Source of the DNA: Capitulum mitella
Taxonomy: Eukaryota; Arthropoda; Thecostraca; Pollicipedomorpha; Pollicipedidae
Direction: 5' to 3'
NCBI GenBank assembly: GCA_030062745.1
Contig: CP099840.1
Coordinates: 15,985,718 to 16,049,717, forward strand
DNA: 64,000 nucleotides
Of this stretch, positions 26,201-35,200 are shown piece after piece (within the stretch, counting starts at the first letter, position 1; each line of letters begins with the position of its first letter). The notes below the pieces were generated by a model. It had not been told where the DNA came from and made no database searches. It worked only from the letters and a program-made list of their open reading frames with translations. The position numbers and the translations under genes are program-made.

Positions 26201-29200
26201 CAAAATATCAGACGGTACGGCGCGGTGGTGTGGCCCGGTCGGTGGGTTGCGCTGTTCCCCGGTTACGGGCTGACTGTCGGTCCGTCAACACACATTCTGT
26301 TACCTCCGGTAACGGACCGACCGTCGGTCCTTCAACACAGAATCGGTCATCGCTGCTGAGGTGGCGCTGTTGCTGTTATGTGCGTCGCCGCAGTTACACC
26401 CAATTTGTTACGTCACTGAAGGCTGAAACATGCGTACATCTACCTCTGTCCATTTCAGACTGGAACCCGTCAAGTCTAGGTACGTGCGTGGTGTTTGTTC
26501 ACCAACTTGTGTGCCCTACCGTCACCTGTTGATAAAAAAGTAATAATAATGCACCACTCTGTGTTGGAGGCACTCGTTTGTGTAGACAGTGCACGACTTT
26601 GCACCGCAGGCTCCGTTCGTGGGGACTAATGTGTCCACCACATGATATGTTTCAGGAAGTGCAAAGATTTGCCCTGTTGTCCGGCTCACGTTCGTACGCT
26701 GGGAATTCTTGGTTGAAACAAACTGACATCTTGTAAACTTGTTCGTGCGGTCTGTAAGGTGGGGATGTGGTATGTCCGGGTCAGCCAGGGCATGACAAGG
26801 CGCCACTTCTGACGTACATCATTTCCCGTACCTTAATGACCTCTTGGGAAGGCACGTTTTGGATGTACCAAACTTTTTTTTTAAACTGGCAAAAGTACTT
26901 CTGAAATCGGTTTCACCTTCCGGCGGTGATGGCTTCAGTTCGATGAAGAGTTTTAGTTTTTCCACGGACTGCGAAAGACTACTAGGTGAGACAGTTCTTT
27001 AGCAAATGAAACTGGGATTCACGAAGGCAGATTATCGAAGGCGTATGCGTAGGATCCAACGAGCAAGGTGAAAGGATTTTGAGAATTGCACGGAGCGATT
27101 GGAGGCCTTAGTCCCCCCTCACCAGAAATGTGCCAGCGTTGGCAGCTAGAAACACATTTACGGGGTAGGTGAAGTGTGTAGACAATTCTTGTGAACTGGT
27201 TTCAGATCTTACATCAATTCTGAACAGGTTAAATTTAGTCATGCCTTCAGTTCGGAAGGCCTCACTTGTCAGTAAACGTTATGTTAGGTCATCGGCAAAA
27301 TAGCTTCCGATTGGAGGTAGCGGGTTTCCTTGTTTTAGGTTTGGACGTCACTGTCTTACTGTTTGTCAACTCATTGGTTGAAACACAGTCCACAAGACTG
27401 CCCCTGACAAAGGGTCTTCTCGGTCGTTTGTCGGGGAAAAATACATGGCGACATTGTCGTTGTTGTTTTTTGTGTCCCTGAAGAGGGTATCTTAAGACGG
27501 TGGGCGTCCTAACTCACAAGCAGTCGTCTACCGGGATGGCCGTGTTTTCCTAGATGGCTACATAGGGAATGTTGTGTGCAGTCTTATCGTAAAATAACTT
27601 ATGCGGTCCATCCACGTCTTATCTGTTTGTCTAGTTATATATTTGTTGAATCTTGGTCACAAGACACCATAGAAGGTGGGTGCCCTGGATGCACCAAGCC
27701 GATGATTGCTGGTGTGGCAGATGATTGCTGGTGTGGCTCGGCAGATGATTGCTGGTGTGGCTCGGGAGATGATTGCTGGTGTGGCTGGGGAGATGATTGC
27801 TGGTGTGGCAGATGATTGCTGGTGTGGCTCGGCAGATGATTGCTGGTGTGGCTCGGGAGATGATTGCTGGTGTGGCTCGGGAGTCCTTACGTCTGTTTCG
27901 AAATGGCGCTGGTAATCAAATGCTTATGTACGTCCATATGCGCAGTTACATATGCTTAGTGCTGTGCACACATGGTCCGTTGTCGTGGCGTGGAACGTTT
28001 GACATTTTCCCAACATGGTATTCCTGATTGCTCCATGTTCATGTATCAGGCTCTTCACAGTTTCGAGTTCGGCATGAATCCGCGCACGTCGGAGAACAGT
28101 TTTTATTGCTGACCATTAGCTCGGTTTCCCATATTTAGGCCCGTCCGAACTGGATGCCTGGGGCCTTGGTCGGAACCCTTGGAACGATCTCGCGCCGTGA
28201 CCCTGGGAGAGGCTCAGAGTCGACATATGCCATACGAAATATACTCAATGTTATCTGCAGCAGTACACCTGTTCCGTGGGCGAAGTTCAGCGGGCTCCGT
28301 CGTACAACCTGACCTGTACGCGAGCGCAGGCAAATTACACAAAAACGGGCCGCAGTAGATCCTCAGGGAAAACTGAGTCCTTGACACCTAACGTAGTGCA
28401 TCATATCTTTGTTTCAGTACTGAGTATAACGTATTGGTAACGTACTTCAGCAGGAACGCTGCAGGGGATCAGGTAATTCCACCCCCTTGGGCATAAGGTG
28501 GCCTGAGTGGCATCGTTTGTACTACGAGAGACAAGAGTTTTGCATTTTCTCCGCATATTTTCTACATTTCTTCATGAAATTCCTACCGACACCACTGAGT
28601 CGAAAATATAAAAAAGCGTTAAGATTTCATGATACATCAGTCCTCGCATTAAAACGTTGGCGTCACGAAAGTGGGCCGAATGGTGTTAGTTTTCTGGAAA
28701 AAATTGCTGCCATAGCGCTGTCTAGTATAGGTAAATTCCGAGACTGCTTGAATCAGAAGACCCTTTTATGAGAAACTTCTCTTGGATACATTGACGCCAG
28801 AAATCCAGTTGGCTTCGTCACATGGATAGGGTCGGCTTCAAGACGTTACATTAGCCACAGTTTTAGCGAGATGCAGTGTTCCCTAGAGGTTCTAAGTAAA
28901 ACTGTCTAAAGGTAGAGCAAGAACTATCAGAGTAACCGTGCATGTGTTTAGTAACTGTCATTGTTGGTTGACCTTGTTGAACTAGATGCTAACGAGGTAA
29001 TGTAACATGCTGTGGTTTCATTATATTGATGTTTAATAGATAATGCGATTGGACGGACGGAGGCTTTAGAGGCTACGCGATGACTCTTTTTTTGCATACT
29101 GTATCATTGTACAATGAAGAGCCACAGTGAGGGGAAGAATGGGAAGGAAGCAACCTAAATTCGTTCGATAACCGGGTCTTTGGTGTCAAGTAGGCTCCGC

Positions 29201-32200
29201 AGTGGCACATGAGACGTTGCGCGGGTACACTACTCGTAATGATATGTACGCTTATCGTCCACACGCACCGCTCGCACCACACACTAGAGGGACAGAGTGG
29301 GGCTTGTGATGCACAACTTTTTGGCAGACTGGTGATTTTCAGGATGTTACAACTATCCACGGTTGCAGAAAATATCTACATACATTATCTCCATATTCAT
29401 TCTTATTTTTAAATTTCAGTGACATACCGACACTTAATACTAACTGTTCCTGTGAACAACACATTCCATCTCGCTCTGGTCGCTGAATGGCCCCCTGCAA
29501 AAACATTTCCTTTTCGCCAACTCTGCTATACTTTTAACTCGAGCAGTTGGTTACCGCCGCTCAGCTGCCGCCGTATCTGTGAGGTTTGTGACAAGCCGTG
29601 TCATGACTTTTGTGACGGATTCCGCCGTAGCAGATTTGGCTTGTGACAGGCTAGCATATTTTGCACCTCTGGCATACGCCCACTACCAAGGGAAGAACCA
29701 ATGGCAATTTGAAAACGCGTGTCTTCTCGTCGTATGGAACACGACGAGTAGGCGTTGCGTTGTTGGAGGCAAAGAATGATGAGAATGCTGTGTATTCCAA
29801 TTAATCTTTGGGAAACTTTGACTCCTACCCACCGCGTGTACTCTCTACCTTGGCAGGTACAGATCTCTAGGAGCATTTAATATGTTTCCTTTGGCCATTT
29901 AGCTAGCCCAGTTTGTCCAGATAAGTTACCAGTCTGAAGCCGTTTGCGGCTAGGCATGTAGCGAGATATCTGAACCTTATTCCCACTTGCCGTTACTTGC
30001 CTAACCGCAGCCGTGGCTGTGTCGCTCTGAGAGAATGTTGATTTTTTGTTCTCGATGTTGATTTTTTGCATTTTCGCAGCTTGTCGCTCCACCCAACACT
30101 GATACGCGTTTTAAATGTCGGAAAGTCATGCATTTTAACCAGAAGCACAAGAGTTATAGGGGGAATGGTGCCGAATCGCCCCCCCCCCCCATGAAAAAGG
30201 GGATAAAAGAGTATAGCCTTGTCGATTAATACATACTGTTCTTGATGTGATTATAAACTAATTTAACCGTCCCTAAACCAGTAGTCCTTTTTAGCAGACG
30301 CAAGTTGTTCGTTTGCAGGTATGAAAAACGACGCCTCTCGCCCTGTTTTTTTTTATAATAAATTAAGCCTGAACGTGTTGGAGCGGATAGATTGTGACTA
30401 GTGCCGATGCCGGATCCAACCTTGTTGTCGGACCATGGCTCCGCCGCCATGTGGTCCCAGGTATGGAGTAATGTTGGCCCAGACACTGGATGGTCTTGAT
30501 CGTGCCGTGCACTTCACGACGTGGCCGGCTGACCGTGCCGATCTGGGCGAAACGCAATGTCCTTTTGTGGGACGTTACCTGTCCATTGTTCGTTACCTCC
30601 CCATGAAACAAAAACTGAGAGCGGCAAGACTCTCCCCGTCTGTAAGCGTGTTGATATACATGCTTACAGACGCTAGATATTGTACTGGTGTTCAGAACGG
30701 ACATGAGCACTCGACTGACATTTTCCGACCGGAGTACCCGCTGCCATGTGTCCCGTCTGTGTGTCTGTGTGTCTGTGTCTGTGTCTGTGTGACGCTGTCT
30801 GACGGCTGTCTGGCGCGGCAGACTCGTACGCCGAGGTGTCGCCGGCTTCCAGCTGCAGCCTGACGTCGGGCACGCCTCAGTCGGAGGCGCACCTGGAGCG
30901 GGCGCCGCTCACCGTGCTGACGCCCCCCGCCGAGAGCGCGGCGTCGGCTGGCCGGGGCGTCGGCGCTCCGCCGTCCGCCGCCGAGCGGCACAACAGGTGC
31001 GCTCACGGAACCGTCACCGCCGACCGGCCGCTGCAGGCGGCACCATGCTGCGCGAAACCAGGAGCCCGCTGGGACAGCTGTTGCGGTACTGTGTCAGAGC
31101 GCTTACGGCGGTAGCTGGCGCGGCTGTGCGTGTGCGTGTTGTGTGGTCTGTGTTGTTTGAGCGCCACTGCAGTGGTGTGCTGACGCGGCCGATGCTGCCT
31201 GCTGGTGCCAGGGGTGACACAGACAGTATGCGGACGCGGGCCTCGTCGCTAGGGAGCCGGCTGAGCCAGGCGCTGATGCCCCGCCGCCGAGACCGCTCCG
31301 AGAGCGACTCCAACTCCACCGAGCGGCCGTCCACTGGCGAGCCGGGCGTCACCACCAGGTGAGACCGCACCCCGGCACACGCTGCGTCACACCAAGCTCA
31401 GTCGATTCACCCGGCACATCTGTGTCACCTTCAGCAAGGTAAGGTGATATTTACGGACAGCACGGCACGTGGTCAAACCATGGGTTTTCGTTCGCATTTT
31501 CTGGCTTGCTGTTTGTTTGGGAATGTCTCCAGCGCCTGTTCATCTGAAATCGCTGGAACACCTGTGGGCCTTTATCGTCGTTTTCACCCATGTAGTGGCC
31601 CTGGGATTCGTCTATGATATTACGGTGTGTGATCCATAGTCGCGTTGACATAGCAGTTTGCGGAGCTAGCCATGCTTGTGAAGGAAGTAAGCATCCGCAG
31701 CTCTTCTCCCTTCATGAACGTTTTAGATGTCCTTAATATTGTGCATTAGTGACGAACTCAGCCATGAAGTAAAAACGCATTCAAGACCACACGCCGAAGC
31801 CCAAGTGGCTGTGCGCCCGTAGCAAGGCTATCCAAGAACCTGTGCGCATTACTTCAGTCCTCCTTACCTGTTTACTCGTCTGACAGGAGTTTGCTATTCA
31901 TAGGTCAGGCGAGACGCCGTAGAATCAGAGCGCTGCGTGCTGGAATACCCCTGACCAATCATAATCCGCGTTACATCCCATATCAAATCTCGGCCAGTCG
32001 TCGTCTGACCCCGAAGTCCATATCCCATCCAGGGATGTGGACTCTGGTCAAGTCCGCCTTGTCGGGGCCTGGCTGCCATGTCCTGGCCCGAAACGAACCA
32101 GGCGACTACGAATATCCGCCGCCATCTTCATGCGCATTGAATATAGCGCGCACTTGTTGGGATTCTGTGGTATCCATTCACTATTTAATGCTGTAAAATG

Positions 32201-35200
32201 TATTGTTACTAACTAAATGACTAACTAAAAGACTAACTAGAGAATGTTCTTAGCATTTTTGAGCAATAGCACATTTGTTTACCATTTTTCCCAAAGACCC
32301 AAACCGCTACTTGCTTCTGCTTCGTTCGAGACCGTTCCTGTCTGGCAAAACGCTTTTGCGATGTAAACTGGGCTTTTGTTTTTATCCAAGACTCGCACCC
32401 GGCTTTTTTATGTTTGATATATATAGCCCTATGTGAAGCATTATGGGTGTTGATCCCGAAATTTATCACTGTAGCCAATATATGGGATACTGGGACACTG
32501 GAGCCATTTGGCGTCATGTCCTTCTGCACACGTCCACTCACTGGCGGCCCGTGCCCGCAGTTCGGCGCCTCCGTGCGGCTCTCCCAGCCTCAGCTCTTCT
32601 TTGGATTCGACGGTGACCTCACTCAAGGAGTACTACCGGCGCCGCAGGAAGGGCTCGGAACTGCGCGAGACCGGCAGTCCGGCGGCCGAGTCCAAAGGAA
32701 GCCAGGACAGCCTGCGGCACCGGCCGCGCAGCAATTCTCAGAGCAGTCAGGGCAGCGACAAGGTCAGCTCTGTTGGCCGACTGGCGAATGGGCACCACCA
32801 TCCTAGTGATTGTGCGTAACTCAGACTGCTCTGTTCAGACTCCTTAGGTTTCGAGGCTCGGTTGCATGACTTCTTTCGTGCCAGACTAAGGCTTATTTTT
32901 TCCTCGCGCTCGGATGTGCGGGGCCCTTTGTTTGGGCTCAGGTGTGCCCCGGGTGCCGTTTGTTTGGGCTCCGGTGTGCCCCGGATACCGTTTGTTTGGG
33001 CTCAGGCGTGCCCCGGGTACCGTTTGTTTGGGCTCCGGTGTGCCCCGGGTACCGTTTGTTTGGCTCAGGTGTGCCCCGGGTACCGTTTGTTTGGGCTCCG
33101 GTGTGCCCCGGGTGCCGTTTGTTTGGGCTCCGGTGTGCCCCGGGTACCGTTTGTTTGGCTCAGGTGTGCCCCGGGTACCGTTTGTTTGGCTCAGGTGTGC
33201 CCCGGGTACCGTTTGTTTGGGCTCAGGTGTGCCCCGGGTACCGTTTGTTTGGGCTCAGGTGTGCCCCGGGTACCGTTTTTTGGGCTCGGTGTGTCCTGGG
33301 TAACGTTTGTTTTTGCTCGATTTGCCCTGGTTGCAGTTTTTTGGGCTCAGGTCTGCCCAGGTACTGTTTGTCTGGCTGTGGTGGACCAGACTTACATGCT
33401 TCCTGTGGTGGGCTAGTTTGTCGATCATTGTTGACGTGGTGTGCATCCAGCTACAATTGCCACGTGGCCATGGCAGTTGCGCTTTCTTGTCCTTTAATAA
33501 CTGGATATAACATAATAACTGCACATAAAATAACTGGACTCGCTTTCGGAACGAGTCCAGTTATTAAGCGGCGTTGAACGAGATATTGTTTTTTTTTTTA
33601 CTGGCTTACACTGATAGTCCGGTACGGTGGTCTTTTGGACTGCGCAGTTATGGATCCTGGCGAACGACATCTCACGATTCGTGCCAAACGCATCCAAGAT
33701 GTCCGTCAAAATGTCTCTGACTGTTTCTCTGCAGACCGTTTTAGTGTTGCCTGCACGTGTCACACGTGTTACAAGTTTTGACGCAGTTTTTCGTAACTTC
33801 CCTTCGTACTTGCGTTATCGCTTGCAGCTGAATTGCCATGCGACTCGGCCTGCCTGAACGCTGCTGACCCGGCCCTCTCCCCAGACGCACAGTGGCTGGC
33901 GGTATCTGTTCAAGCGGCGTGACAAAAAGAACGGCTCCGTGCCTGTGGACGTGCCGGCATGGAGCGGCTCGCCGACCGTTGCACATGGTTCACGCTCTCC
34001 GGGCCCGGCCGACGCCAGCGCACACCCCCCGCGTCACCCGGAGCCGGACACGGCCTATATGGCCACGGCGACCCGCTCCGCCGGCGGCGGGGGCGGCGGC
34101 AACCGGCGGCGGCGCTCCAAGCGACGCGAGCAGCCCCCGGCCGCAAATTACACAGACGACGACTACCTGGTGATGGGACCCATTCATCTGGACGAAGAGA
34201 CGTCGTCCGGGTCGCAGGCGGACTCTCTGAAGCGTCGCCGTCCGGCCGGACGCAAGGCAGTGGCCGCCGACGACGATGACGAACCCCGCTACATGCCCAT
34301 GGAGCCGGCGGTCCGTCCGGTGCCCGTCAGCAGTCCGTTGGCCAGCCCATCAGGCGATTACCTCACCATGGACATGAACGTGCGCTGCACGTCAACCCCG
34401 GCCATCTCCGCCGGTGATTACGTCAATATGAAGATAGGTGCGGTGACGGCCGCCGCTCCGTCGGTGACGCCAGCCGCTGCTGCGCCGGCGTCAAGCTCTG
34501 ATTATCTGGCCATGACGCCACGTGCTCTGGCTGCTCCCGCTACCTCTTCAGCGGCGGCGGCCGCTGCTTCGGCCACCGGCGACTACCTGCAGATGGTGTC
34601 TAGCGGCCGGCCGTCGGTGGTGCCGGCCGTGCAGCGTTCGCAGTCGGCGCGGACCTCGGCTGAACGCGAACCCGAGCGTCAGCCGGCCTTCGGCGGTCGA
34701 GATCCGGATACGTACTTTGCGGTGGAAGTGTCGGCACGGCCCGTGTCGGCGCTGCTCGCCGTCCAGACAGAGCCGGCCAACGCTGAGCGACGCAAATCGG
34801 ACACGGCGCCGCTGGGCGAGCGACGCGGCACCGGCGCCGGCAAGGTGCAGCGCAAAAATTCGAGTGGCGGAGCCGGCGGCGGCCTGCTGCGCAAACTGGA
34901 CGCCATGAACCCGCGCGCCATGTTCCGCTCGCTGAGCCAGCGCGGTAAGAAGGAAGCCAGACAGTCGCCGAGCGAGTGGCGCCAGACGCCGCCGCTGGAC
35001 CGCTCCCGCTCGTGGCTGGGCTCGTCACAGTCGCTGTCGTCGTCTAGCAGCATCCAGGAGGAGTCGGAGAGTGCCGAGGCGGCGGCGTGCGGCCGGCCGG
35101 TCGTCGGTGCCGTCGAGCCGGAGTCGCGGCTCTGCTCGGTCAGTCCATGCGGCTCTGTGGCCAGCGTAACTCCGCGCGCCTCGCTGTCGGGCTCTCAGGC

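Noticed and set aside
27576-28027. ORFs encoding repeated MIAGVAR or DDCWCGS
   Set aside because: Translation of the 19/24-bp minisatellite.
32862-33577. Long overlapping plus-strand ORFs (up to 211 codons)
   Set aside because: All three frames are open only because the 32-bp repeat unit lacks stops; the region is IRS intron 12.
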